Shown: piece after piece, positions 7,758-15,591 of the stretch
Position numbering within the stretch: the stretch's first letter is position 1
Layout: each line of letters opens with the position of its first letter
Origin: Clostridia bacterium
Lineage (GTDB): Bacteria; Bacillota; Clostridia; Christensenellales; Aristaeellaceae
Assembly: GCA_017508975.1 (NCBI GenBank)
Contig: JAFWQU010000021.1
Span: forward strand, 1 to 64,000
Length of the DNA stretch: 64,000 nucleotides
Direction of reading: 5' to 3'
Notes under the pieces: model-generated
What the model saw: the letters and a program-made list of their open reading frames with translations, nothing else
The model's database searches: none
What the model was told of the DNA's origin: nothing
Made by a program: the position numbers and the translations under genes

Positions 7758-8858
7758 ATGAAGCCGGCCACGAAGCGGATCCTGAACTTGGTGCTGATCG
7801 TTGGAACCCTGGCGATCGTGCTGGTGATCGGCCTGCGGGACAACGATCTGCCCACAACGATCAAGACATTGACTCAGATGGACCTGGGCAATGCCTTGCT
7901 TTGTGTTCTCTGCTTCTTCTGCTTTCTGGCTTCGGAAGCCCTCAGCATGATGTACTTTTTATACCGGCGCGGCTATCGGATCACCTTTGCCTACGCCATG
8001 TATGTCACAATCGCGGGACAGTATTACAGCTGCGTCACCCCTGGCGCCTCCGGCGGGCAGCCCATGCAGATCTACTACCTGCACCAGCGCTATGTGCCCA
8101 CCGGCGTCGCGACCTCCGCGCTGGTAACCCGCTTCTTCGCATTCCAGTTCATGCTCTCCGTGCTGAGCACGCTCTTCTGGATCGCCTACGGGCCCTTCGT
8201 CCGGGAGCAGATTGGCGGCAGCATGTGGGTGCTGATCATCGGTTACATCTATAACCTGTTCACCTGCGCCCTGGTCATTCTGTTCTCCTTCCTGCGGGGG
8301 CCCGTCCGGACGGTGATCCGTTTCCTGACCCGCTGCGGCGGCAAGTTCCACCTTCTGAAGAATCCCGAGAAAACCCAGGAAAAATGGATGCGTGAGGTGG
8401 ACGTCTTCCACGAGAGTATGCAGGGCATCCGGCATAAGCCGAAGGATGTGCTGATTCAGCTGCTGCTGGGCTGTGTCCAGCTGCTCTCGCTGATGAGCAT
8501 TCTCTGGTTTGTCTACCGCGGACTGGATCTCTCCGGCGCGACCTGGGGACAGGTGGTGACACTGGATCTGCTGGAATACATCTCCGCCGCCTATACGCCG
8601 CTGCCCGGCGCCTCGGGCGCCCAGGAGGTCGTCTTCAGCATCTACTTCGGTCATCTGTTCCATGGCGCCAGCATGTTCGCCGGACTGCTTCTCTGGCGCT
8701 TCTTCACCTACTATATCTTCATCATCGTCGGCGGCATCATCGTCACGGTGGTGGGACTCCGCGAGGGAAAGACCATCCGGGAGGTCGCCAAGATCAGCGA
8801 GGAGATCCAGGAGAAGCCGCAGATGCTGCCTCCGCCGGACGCCGCGTCGAAGTCTTAA
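7758..8858 (+). CDS. Lysylphosphatidylglycerol synthase TM-region / flippase-like membrane protein
   Basis: This 366-residue integral membrane protein belongs to the UPF0104/LPG synthase transmembrane family. About eight hydrophobic segments are visible, the first at residues 6-25. The family signature GASGGQPMQIYYL is present near residue 95, and PLPGASGAQEVVFSIYF near residue 290, both typical of the flippase half of MprF-like proteins. The cytoplasmic lysyl-transferase domain of MprF is absent, so this is a stand-alone membrane part with no assigned substrate, perhaps a lipid translocase. The start has GGGAGGG at a good distance and its own promoter. Confidence 0.85.
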   Translation: MKPATKRILNLVLIVGTLAIVLVIGLRDNDLPTTIKTLTQMDLGNALLCVLCFFCFLASEALSMMYFLYRRGYRITFAYAMYVTIAGQYYSCVTPGASGGQPMQIYYLHQRYVPTGVATSALVTRFFAFQFMLSVLSTLFWIAYGPFVREQIGGSMWVLIIGYIYNLFTCALVILFSFLRGPVRTVIRFLTRCGGKFHLLKNPEKTQEKWMREVDVFHESMQGIRHKPKDVLIQLLLGCVQLLSLMSILWFVYRGLDLSGATWGQVVTLDLLEYISAAYTPLPGASGAQEVVFSIYFGHLFHGASMFAGLLLWRFFTYYIFIIVGGIIVTVVGLREGKTIREVAKISEEIQEKPQMLPPPDAASKS

Positions 8859-8870
8859 TCAGATTTCCTC

Positions 8871-8899
8871 TTGTGCATTGACCCAATCTTTGTTATAAT
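8871..8899 (+). promoter_or_regulatory. Promoter of yajC
   Basis: TTGTGC (8871-8876) and TATAAT (8894-8899), 17-base spacer, 35 bases before the yajC start. Confidence 0.75.
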
Positions 8900-8934
8900 G
8901 GCACCGCATTGACTTCAGAAAGGGGTTTTTACAA

Positions 8935-9336
8935 ATGGATTTCCTGTATCGTCTGATGGGGATCACTTCCGCGATCGCGGAGGAAGCCGCCGGCGCCGCC
9001 GGAACGGCTGCTGAGGGCGAAGTGGCCGGTGCCGGCGGCATCGCGGCAATGCTCTCCATGTTCCTGCCCATGATCCTGATTTTCGTGGTGTTCTATTTCT
9101 TCCTGATCCGTCCACAGCGCAAAAAGGACAAGCAGGTCAAGGATATGCTCGCGAACCTGAAGGTGGGCGACCGCATCTGCACCATCGGCGGCATCTACGG
9201 CACGATCACCGGTCTGAAGGATGACTCCGTGGTTCTGGCGGTCGGCATGAAGGACGTCACCATGGTCGTGGCCCGCTGGGGTATCCGCTCGGTCGAGGAG
9301 ATCAAGATCGAGAACGACGCCCAGGAGCTGAACTGA
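8935..9336 (+). CDS. yajC: Preprotein translocase subunit YajC
   Basis: YajC is the small membrane accessory of the SecDF complex. The 133-residue product has one membrane segment (about 39-60, MFLPMILIFVVFYFFLIRP), the family motif FFLIRPQRKKDK right after it, and a cytoplasmic domain with GDRICTIGGIYGTI. The Ala/Gly/Glu-rich stretch of about 25 residues before the membrane segment is longer than in many homologues. AAAGGGG lies eight bases before the start. secD/secF are not in the window, so the gene stands alone between its promoter and a terminator at 9346-9393. Confidence 0.93.
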   Translation: MDFLYRLMGITSAIAEEAAGAAGTAAEGEVAGAGGIAAMLSMFLPMILIFVVFYFFLIRPQRKKDKQVKDMLANLKVGDRICTIGGIYGTITGLKDDSVVLAVGMKDVTMVVARWGIRSVEEIKIENDAQELN

Positions 9337-9345
9337 CACTATCCA

Positions 9346-9393
9346 AACTCCCGTCTTTGTCTGTAAAACCGAGCAGGCAGAGGGGAGTTTTCT
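9346..9393 (+). terminator. Terminator of yajC
   Basis: AACTCCC (9346-9352) pairs with GGGAGTT (9383-9389), with a second stem CTTTGTCTG/CAGGCAGAG inside, followed by TTTCTC. Confidence 0.75.
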
Positions 9394-9442
9394 CTTCACA
9401 GACCTCTCAACGGAAAGGTTTCGACAGAAAGGAGCTTTCAGC

Positions 9443-9754
9443 ATGTTGATTACAACCACGGAAATCATCCCCGGGAAGGAACTGGAACTGCTTGGCTTGG
9501 TCCGGGGCAGCACGGTTCAGACCGTCAACGCGTTCCGGGATATTGGCGCGGGCCTGAAGACGCTGGTCGGCGGGGAACTGAAGAAGTATAATGAGATGAT
9601 GGACAACGCCCGCCGGATCGCCACGGATCGGATGATCGAGGAGGCCAACCGCCTCGGCGCGGACGCCATTGTGGGCATGCGCTATGCTACTTCCGCCATT
9701 ATGCAGAGCGCCGCTGAAGTCATGGCTTACGGGACTGCCGTGAAGTATAAGTAA
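9443..9754 (+). CDS. YbjQ/UPF0145 family protein
   Basis: This 103-residue protein fits the YbjQ (UPF0145, putative heavy-metal-binding) family in length and in the motifs VRGSTVQTVNAFRDIGAG and GADAIVGMRYATSAIM. Family members form pentameric rings; the biological role is not established. AAAGGAG precedes the start by eight bases. It is a single gene behind the yajC terminator, so it needs its own promoter in 9394-9430, which I cannot define. It is followed by an interspersed palindromic element. Confidence 0.88.
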   Translation: MLITTTEIIPGKELELLGLVRGSTVQTVNAFRDIGAGLKTLVGGELKKYNEMMDNARRIATDRMIEEANRLGADAIVGMRYATSAIMQSAAEVMAYGTAVKYK

Positions 9755-9766
9755 TCTCTGAATGTT

Positions 9767-9936
9767 TGATGCCGATCCCAGTTTGTTTCACTGAATTTCA
9801 AAGGGTAGTTTCGCGGCCTGCGGGCCGCGACCAGGGCTTTCCGATCGCCCTGGACCTTCGGATGCATGCTGTTGCTTGATTTGCTGCTTTTACTTGAGAG
9901 CAGTATTAGAAGGCATTCAGTATCAGTGAAATCTTT
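9767..9936 (+). repeat. Interspersed palindromic element, copy 1
   Basis: The core (9809-9861) has hairpin GCGGCC-TGCG-GGCCGC, hairpin CCAGGGC-TTTCCGATC-GCCCTGG and the tail ACCTTCGG, shared with the other copies. Outer ends resemble the family terminal repeat (TGATGCCGATCCCAG near 9769 and TTGAGAGCAGTATTA near 9914). It lies between ybjQ and the HD-domain gene. Confidence 0.85.
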
Positions 9937-9952
9937 AGCAAGAAACCATATA

Positions 9953-9990
9953 AAAGAAGGCCGGAACGCTCATGCTCCGGTCTTCTTTTT
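9953..9990. terminator. Bidirectional terminator next to the HD gene
   Basis: GAAGGCCGGA (9956-9965) pairs with TCCGGTCTTC (9976-9985); five T follow on the + strand and TTTTAT on the minus strand. The HD gene stop codon (9990-9992) abuts it. Confidence 0.85.
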
Positions 9991-10496
9991 CATGCTTCGC
10001 CCAGGAACATTTTCCGACAGATCCGCGTTCCGGTGGCTGTGCGGAATATCTTCTCGATCGTTTTCGCGATTGCTTCTCGAGACTCCTGATGCTCATGGAG
10101 GTTAACCAGGAAGTCCGCCTCCACGAGGATTTGGTGGTCGATCTCCCGGATGTCCTCATAGCTGTGGTGATGGGCGATCAGCCAGCAGAGGCGCTCGGTG
10201 TCCTCAGGGGAGAAGCCTCTCCGTTCCAGCATGGGCCTTGCCTCCGCGGGGCCAAGCTCCTCCTGCAGCTTGCCGGGATGGGAGCCGTAGCGCTCATCGG
10301 CCAGGCGGATGCCGATATCATGGACATAGCCCGCGGCCTCCAGCAGCTCAACCGTATGTTCGTCCAGTCCTTCGCCGCGCCCGATCAGAGCGGCCAGGGC
10401 GCTGACCTTCAGAAAGTGCTGAATCCGGTGGGGGCTGCCCGCATCGTAGGCGATCATATCCATGCACAGGCCGTCCAGCCGGGATCGCTCAATCAT
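9990..10496 (-). CDS. HD-domain phosphohydrolase-like protein
   Basis: This 168-residue protein contains an HD metal-dependent hydrolase fold: an early His in SPHRIQHFLKV, the pair in YVHDIG (about residues 58-63), HHHSYEDI (about 109-116) and a later Asp (ILVEADFLVNLHEH). Such proteins hydrolyse nucleotides or other phosphoesters; the substrate is unknown. It is the last gene of the ferric-type ABC transporter operon, 15 bases after the ATPase gene, which suggests co-expression rather than a proven functional link. Its stop codon abuts the terminator at 9953-9990. Confidence 0.85.
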   Translation of the reverse strand: MIERSRLDGLCMDMIAYDAGSPHRIQHFLKVSALAALIGRGEGLDEHTVELLEAAGYVHDIGIRLADERYGSHPGKLQEELGPAEARPMLERRGFSPEDTERLCWLIAHHHSYEDIREIDHQILVEADFLVNLHEHQESREAIAKTIEKIFRTATGTRICRKMFLGEA

Positions 10497-10511
10497 GATC
10501 TATGCCTCCTG

Positions 10512-11585
10512 TCAGGTCACGATCTTCAGCTTGTCCTCCAGAGAGCCCTCCTCGTCGAAGACAATCTGCTCCCGGAAAGTCAGGTACACGGGATCGCCCA
10601 GCTTCATCCGGGCATAGGTCTCCGGCTCGGTGATGACGCGCAGCTGCTTCTCCCCAACCTGTACCCGGCAGTCGTTGACATCGCCCAAATAATACTGATT
10701 GACCAGCGTGCCGCGCAGTGTACCCTCCTTCGTGGAGAGCGTGATCCGCTCCGGACGCACCGCCACCTCCACCCGGCCGACCCGCTCCCCGTCATAAGGG
10801 ATCGTCTGCTCGATGCCGTCCAGCCGGATGCAACCGCCGCCGGCCTCGCCGCTCAGGAAGTCGACTTTCCCGAGGAAGTCCGCGACGAACTGATTGGCCG
10901 GGTGATCGTAGATCTCCGCGGGCGGCGCTACCTGCTGAATCTTGCCCCGGTTGATCAGGACGACCCGGTCGGACATGGCCATGGCCTCCGTCTGGTCGTG
11001 CGTCACGTAGACAACCGTGATGCCCAGCTTGGTCTGAATCTCCTTGATCTCGAAGCGCATGCTCTCCCGCAGTTTTGCGTCGAGGTTGCTGAGGGGCTCG
11101 TCGAGCAGCAGCAGCTCCGGTTTCGCCACCAGCGCCCGGGCCAGGGCGACGCGCTGCTGCTGACCGCCGGAGAGCTGGCTGGGAATCCGCTGTGCGTACT
11201 GGCTCAGATGAACGATCTCCAGTACCTCCTGAACCTGTCTGGTGACATCGTCCTTGGGCATCTTCATGATGCGCAGCGGGTAAGCCACATTCTCGAACAC
11301 CGTCATATGCGGCCACACGGCGTAGCTCTGGAAGACCATGCCGATGCCGCGCTTTTCCGGCGGCAGGAAGACCCGGTCGGAGGAGACCACCTTGTCCCCA
11401 AACAGAATCTCGCCGCTGGTGGGCTTCTCAAAGCCGGCAATCATGCGGAGCATCGTAGTCTTGCCGCAGCCGGACGGCCCCAGCAGCGTGACAAACTCGC
11501 CGTCCTCAAAGGTCTGGTTGAATTCGCTGAGCACCACATGATCACCGAACGCCTTCGTCACATTGCGGATCGAAACGCTTGACAT
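10512..11585 (-). CDS. ABC transporter ATPase, ferric/polyamine type
   Basis: This 357-residue ATPase energises the importer encoded upstream. Walker A is GPSGCGKTT, the signature LSGGQQQRVALARAL and Walker B LLLLDEPLSNLDAKLR, with the switch His in YVTHDQTEAM. A C-terminal TOBE domain (about 240-357) is typical of the FbpC/PotA/CysA group. The gene lies 27 bases after the fused permease and 15 bases before the HD gene. The order binding protein, double permease, ATPase matches ferric (Fbp/Afu) operons, but related systems import phosphonates, thiamine or sugars phosphates, so the substrate is only likely iron. Confidence 0.93.
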   Translation of the reverse strand: MSSVSIRNVTKAFGDHVVLSEFNQTFEDGEFVTLLGPSGCGKTTMLRMIAGFEKPTSGEILFGDKVVSSDRVFLPPEKRGIGMVFQSYAVWPHMTVFENVAYPLRIMKMPKDDVTRQVQEVLEIVHLSQYAQRIPSQLSGGQQQRVALARALVAKPELLLLDEPLSNLDAKLRESMRFEIKEIQTKLGITVVYVTHDQTEAMAMSDRVVLINRGKIQQVAPPAEIYDHPANQFVADFLGKVDFLSGEAGGGCIRLDGIEQTIPYDGERVGRVEVAVRPERITLSTKEGTLRGTLVNQYYLGDVNDCRVQVGEKQLRVITEPETYARMKLGDPVYLTFREQIVFDEEGSLEDKLKIVT

Positions 11586-11612
11586 CCGTTTTACACTCCT
11601 TTCGGCAGCAGA

Positions 11613-14078
11613 TCAGATCGAGAATTCACCCCGGGTCAGCTTGTTGAGCACAAAGTTCAGGATCACGACAATCAGCAGGATGGCGAAGGCCATCGCGCAG
11701 GCCATGGGCTGACTGGTGAAGGTCCAGTACTCGTAGAGCTCAAAGCCGATGGTCTTGGTGCCGTTGCCATACAGCAGCGTGGTCATGGACAGCTCATAGA
11801 AACTCGGGATGAAGATCAGGAACCAGCCCGCCGCGATGGATGGGAAGATCAGCGGTCCGGTAATCTTGAACATGGTTTTCAGCCAGCTGGCGCCGGAGAT
11901 CTGGGAGCACTCCTCCAGCGAGACATGGATCTGGCTCATCGCGGATACCACGGTGCGCATGCCCATCATCAGGTATTTAATCAGGTAGGCGATGATCATG
12001 ATATAGGCCGTCTTGTAGATGTTGATGCCGAAGTCGCCGCGCATGGACAGGATCAGGCTCAGCGCGATGACGACGGAGGGCGTGCCGGAACCCAGCGTGA
12101 TCAGGAAGTCCGGCAGCTTGCGCCCGCGGATCTTCGTACGCTGCAGCAGATAGCTCATCGTGCAGGCCACCACGATGCCCACCGTCGCGGTGATGATCGC
12201 GAAGACGAAGGAGTTCTTCATGCACTCGATCATTTCATCCCGCGAGAAGATGGTCGTCCACTGCTTGAAGGAGAAATTGCCTTCCGCAAACAGGGACTTG
12301 CCGAGATCCACCTTGAAGGACGTGATCAGGATCGTCGCAAAGGGGATCAGGATCACGATGCAGGCGAAGAGCGCCACCAGCGCCGTGATCGGCTTGCGCC
12401 ATTTGCGCAGATCGACGATATTCGGCTGCACGCTCTTGCCGGAGACGGTGATATACTGGCGCTTGGCCACCACGAAATCGGAGATATAGAGGATGATGAT
12501 CGCCAGCACCATCAGGAATACGCCCATGCCCGTCGCGTCGTTCATGCCCTCCGAGCCGCGGCCCACATAATCGATAATGCGTGTGGTCACCGTGTGCACC
12601 CGGCCCGGCGCGCCGATAATGGACGGGATGCCGTAGCAGCTCGCGGCCGAGACGAACACCAGCAGCGCTCCGGCGATCAGTGAGGGCGTCATGATCGGGA
12701 AGGTGATCCGCGCCACCGTCTTCAGCGGGGAAGCGCCGGAGACCCGGCTCGCCTCCTCCAGCGAGGGATCCATCTTCTCCATGGCCCGGGAGATGGTGAT
12801 GAAAGCGTAGGGATAGTAGAAGGTGGTCAGCACCCAGATCAGGCCCGGCAGGCTGTAGATGTTCAGCGGTCCGGGCGTGTCGCCGAGGCCGAAGAGGCCC
12901 CGCAGCGCGACGTTGATGTCCCCCACGTTGGGGTTCAGCAGCCGCAGCCACGCCATAGCGCCCACATAGGGCGGAACCATGTAGGTCAGCACAAACAGCG
13001 AGCGGAAGAACTTCCGGCCGTAGAGGTTCGTCCGGCCCACCAGCCAGGCCAGCGGGAAGGCCAGCACCGTCCCCAGCACCATCGTACAGCTCGCGGCAAT
13101 CAGCGTGTTCGACAGGGCGCTCAGGTTCAGGTCGTAGGTATACAGCCGCTCAATGGTGCTCAGCGAGAATCTGCCGTCCGGGAAGAACGCGTTGATCACC
13201 AGGTTGACTGTCGGCAGCACCTGGAAGACCAGCAGGAAATCCGCGATCAGCAGGATGATCATCCATTTGACATCCAGCTTCCAATGCCGCTCGGCCAGCA
13301 GCCAGAAGAAGAGGATCAGCACGTCCAGCGCCAGCAGAATGCCAATCAGCACAAAGGTTTTTCCTGCGCTGCAGAAAACCTGGGCAAACCAGTTCATGCG
13401 CCCCTCCACCGCCCAGGTATACGCGGTGATGCGCATGTCCTCCGTGCGGGCCGCCTTTTTCAATTCTGACACCAGATCCGATGAGAGCGGTTCCCCGTCC
13501 ATGTTGGCCGATGTGAGGAAGATCTGCATCAGCATGGCGGTTTTCTCCGTGCCGCTCAGTCCTTCGCACAATTCCGCCGCGGGTCCCGGCAGCGGCTGTT
13601 CGTCGCCTGAGAGCGTTTTCAGAATCGCGGTCATCATCGCGCCGCGGTCCTGAGCAGAGAGCGCCGCCAGCTGCTTGCGCTGCGCGGTCTTGATCTTGGG
13701 ACCGCCCATGGCGTAGGTCGCTGCGAGCAGTTTCAACTCCCGCTCCGTCCGTGCGGTACCGGAGGTTTCGCCCAGCGCTTCGCTGACCCTCTCCTCGCCG
13801 CCCCAGGCGGACACCAGCAGTTCCCGGCTGATCTCCCCCATGGCTGCCGCGTCCGTCCCGCTCTGGCGGATCGCCGGCTCGATGCCCTTCCGATAGAGGG
13901 CATCGGACTCCGACGTCAGCCTGTAGATCAGGGAGAACGCGTTCTCCTGGCTGAATCCGGCGGTCTCAAACTGACCGTTGCCCCAGACGCCGCCCAGGAT
14001 CAGAACGATGCCCAGCACAAAAAGCACAGCCAACGTCACCTTGCAGAGGATTTCGCTGCCCTTGCCCCGGTTGCGCAT
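11613..14078 (-). CDS. Fused double-domain ABC permease (FbpB-like) with extra extracytoplasmic domain
   Basis: This 821-residue protein carries two BPD_transp_1 permease halves in one chain (about 320-560 and 620-815), as in FbpB/AfuB. The coupling loops EEASRVSGASPLKT and EECSQISGASWLKT are visible, one per half. The N-terminus is unusual: a membrane segment at 11-31 is followed by about 200 hydrophilic, helix-prone residues (32-232) before the next hydrophobic segments at 240-262 and 270-290. FbpB-type proteins normally lack such a region. It would face outside and could contact the binding protein or a ligand. GGAAGGAG precedes the start. The gene is 96 bases after the binding protein gene. 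Confidence 0.9.
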   Translation of the reverse strand: MRNRGKGSEILCKVTLAVLFVLGIVLILGGVWGNGQFETAGFSQENAFSLIYRLTSESDALYRKGIEPAIRQSGTDAAAMGEISRELLVSAWGGEERVSEALGETSGTARTERELKLLAATYAMGGPKIKTAQRKQLAALSAQDRGAMMTAILKTLSGDEQPLPGPAAELCEGLSGTEKTAMLMQIFLTSANMDGEPLSSDLVSELKKAARTEDMRITAYTWAVEGRMNWFAQVFCSAGKTFVLIGILLALDVLILFFWLLAERHWKLDVKWMIILLIADFLLVFQVLPTVNLVINAFFPDGRFSLSTIERLYTYDLNLSALSNTLIAASCTMVLGTVLAFPLAWLVGRTNLYGRKFFRSLFVLTYMVPPYVGAMAWLRLLNPNVGDINVALRGLFGLGDTPGPLNIYSLPGLIWVLTTFYYPYAFITISRAMEKMDPSLEEASRVSGASPLKTVARITFPIMTPSLIAGALLVFVSAASCYGIPSIIGAPGRVHTVTTRIIDYVGRGSEGMNDATGMGVFLMVLAIIILYISDFVVAKRQYITVSGKSVQPNIVDLRKWRKPITALVALFACIVILIPFATILITSFKVDLGKSLFAEGNFSFKQWTTIFSRDEMIECMKNSFVFAIITATVGIVVACTMSYLLQRTKIRGRKLPDFLITLGSGTPSVVIALSLILSMRGDFGINIYKTAYIMIIAYLIKYLMMGMRTVVSAMSQIHVSLEECSQISGASWLKTMFKITGPLIFPSIAAGWFLIFIPSFYELSMTTLLYGNGTKTIGFELYEYWTFTSQPMACAMAFAILLIVVILNFVLNKLTRGEFSI

Positions 14079-14174
14079 CCAGAAACCACTCCTTCCGCCA
14101 AGCAGACTTCCTTCCCGCGGAAAACACAGGAAGAGGGAGCCGCAGAGACGGCTCCCCCTGTCCCTTCTCGGGTA

Positions 14175-15203
14175 TTACTTGGTTACGCGGTTATTCCACT
14201 CGTCCACGATCTCGTTGCGGTCGTGATAGGTGCGCTCCCAGTCCACGCCCATGTCGCTCGCGATCAGCTGATCGGTATCGATGGAGTCATAGGGGATCTC
14301 CGGGAAGTCCTTCAGCACGGAGTGCATGTAGCCGCTCACGATGAAGCTCTGGCCGGCCTCGCTCAGCAGCCAGTTGGCGACCGCCTCGCACGCCTCGGTG
14401 TTCACGTTGGCGCTCTTCTCCTCGGCCACGATCATCACCGTGGAGGGGATCAGGATGTTGCCGTCCTCCGGATAGATACAGGCCAGCTTGGAGCCGTCGT
14501 CATGACGGCGCTGCAGCACGGACTCCTCCAGGATCATGATCTCCTTGCACTCGCCGCTCTCCAGCTTGCCCAGCGCGGTGGAACCGGACTCGGAGACCAC
14601 TTCGTTGGCGCGCAGCGCGTCAAAGTACTCAAAGCCATACTTGGAGGTCAGGGCGGAGATACCGGCGAAAGCCGTGCCGGAGGTCAGGGGATTGCCCATG
14701 GAGATCTTGCCCTTCAGCGCCGGATCCTCGGCGAACTCCTTGAAGGTCTTGGGCAGTTCCTCCGCGCTGTACTTCTCGGGGTTGTACGCCAGCACCATGT
14801 TGCAGACGCGGACCGGATACCAGTAGCCCTCCTCGTCACAGGGGAAGCGCAGGCTGTCCTTGGCGTCCACGTCGAACGGATGCAGATAGCCATAGTCCTT
14901 CAGCTCGAGGGAATAGGCGGGCTCCGCCACCAGCAGCATATCGCAGCCCAGCGCGTTCGTGCGGTCCTCGCCCATCTCGCCCGCGATCTGGCTGATCAGC
15001 GAGCCAGTGCCGGCATAGTAGAATTCCACCTCCAGGTTGGGGAATTCCTTGGCCAGCTCCACCTTCATGCCCTCATACACAAACTGGTACATGGAGGTAT
15101 AGATCGTGATCTTTCCCTCCACGTCCTCGTTCACGGCGGAGGCCACCGACACCAGGCCGACCACCATCGCCAGAACCAGACAGAGCGCCAGAATCTTCTT
15201 CAT
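14175..15203 (-). CDS. Extracellular solute-binding protein, family 1 (ferric type)
   Basis: This 342-residue protein starts with a signal peptide (1-23, cleavage after ASA) and continues with a periplasmic-binding fold resembling FbpA/AfuA: ITIYTSMYQFVYEGM near the N-terminus, GNPLTSGTAFAGISAL in the middle, and ANWLLSEAGQSF near the end. No Cys follows the signal, so it is not an obvious lipoprotein, although a free binding protein would be lost from a single-membrane cell. It is the first gene of the operon with permease, ATPase and HD protein and has a near-consensus promoter at 15257-15285. Iron is the likely but unproven ligand. Confidence 0.9.
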   Translation of the reverse strand: MKKILALCLVLAMVVGLVSVASAVNEDVEGKITIYTSMYQFVYEGMKVELAKEFPNLEVEFYYAGTGSLISQIAGEMGEDRTNALGCDMLLVAEPAYSLELKDYGYLHPFDVDAKDSLRFPCDEEGYWYPVRVCNMVLAYNPEKYSAEELPKTFKEFAEDPALKGKISMGNPLTSGTAFAGISALTSKYGFEYFDALRANEVVSESGSTALGKLESGECKEIMILEESVLQRRHDDGSKLACIYPEDGNILIPSTVMIVAEEKSANVNTEACEAVANWLLSEAGQSFIVSGYMHSVLKDFPEIPYDSIDTDQLIASDMGVDWERTYHDRNEIVDEWNNRVTK

Positions 15204-15256
15204 GAACAGAACACCTCTTCCTTCAGTTTTTTGCTCGTCCGTGAGCTTCTGGGTTC

Positions 15257-15285
15257 AGTATACCCTGATTTTGGAGAACTTGCAA
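15257..15285 (-). promoter_or_regulatory. Promoter of the ferric-type ABC operon
   Basis: TTGCAA (15280-15285) and TATACT (15257-15262) are separated by 17 bases, about 55 bases upstream of the binding-protein start. Confidence 0.85.
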
Positions 15286-15501
15286 GTATTTCTTGGTGGA
15301 ATCCATGCACAACCGAGTGATTTTCCATGAACATATTATCGTATGATTCTCATAGAATTCGGCTTCTCATTCATTGCCGCAGTTTCTGATTATATAATTG
15401 TTTTCACGTCCAAGTTCTTTCGTAAAGCGAAATTCGCTCCTGTCCGTCGAGGCCTTTTTCATGTGCGCTTGAGCGGTATGCGGCGATTACATTTCCAGGT
15501 A

Positions 15502-15530
15502 TTGACATTCTCAGTCTTATACGATATGAT
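15502..15530 (+). promoter_or_regulatory. Promoter of the FMN-binding protein gene
   Basis: TTGACA (15502-15507) and TATGAT (15525-15530) with a 17-base spacer, 62 bases before the start codon. Confidence 0.88.
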
Positions 15531-15591
15531 CAGTTTACAGACGCAGCTGGTATGCTGCAACGACCGTTTCAAACAGAGGAGGAAAAAACGG

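Larger units (their letters stand above)
15204..15591. other. Divergent intergenic region with two promoters
   Basis: The 388 bases between the binding-protein gene and the FMN-binding gene hold a leftward promoter (15257-15285) and a rightward promoter (15502-15530). The FMN-binding frame stays open leftward to about 15343, but those codons lie upstream of the promoter and the only good ribosome binding site is at 15576. I see no operator palindrome that clearly stands out. Confidence 0.7.

Noticed and set aside
9767..9936. Palindromic elements as ordinary Rho-independent terminators
   Set aside because: The hairpins lack T-runs, several copies sit beside separate good terminators, and the conserved loops and outer terminal repeats are not explained by termination.
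10512..15203. Certain assignment as an iron transporter
   Set aside because: Gene order and motifs fit, but sister families carry phosphonates, thiamine or sugar phosphates, and iron-ligand residues cannot be verified by eye.
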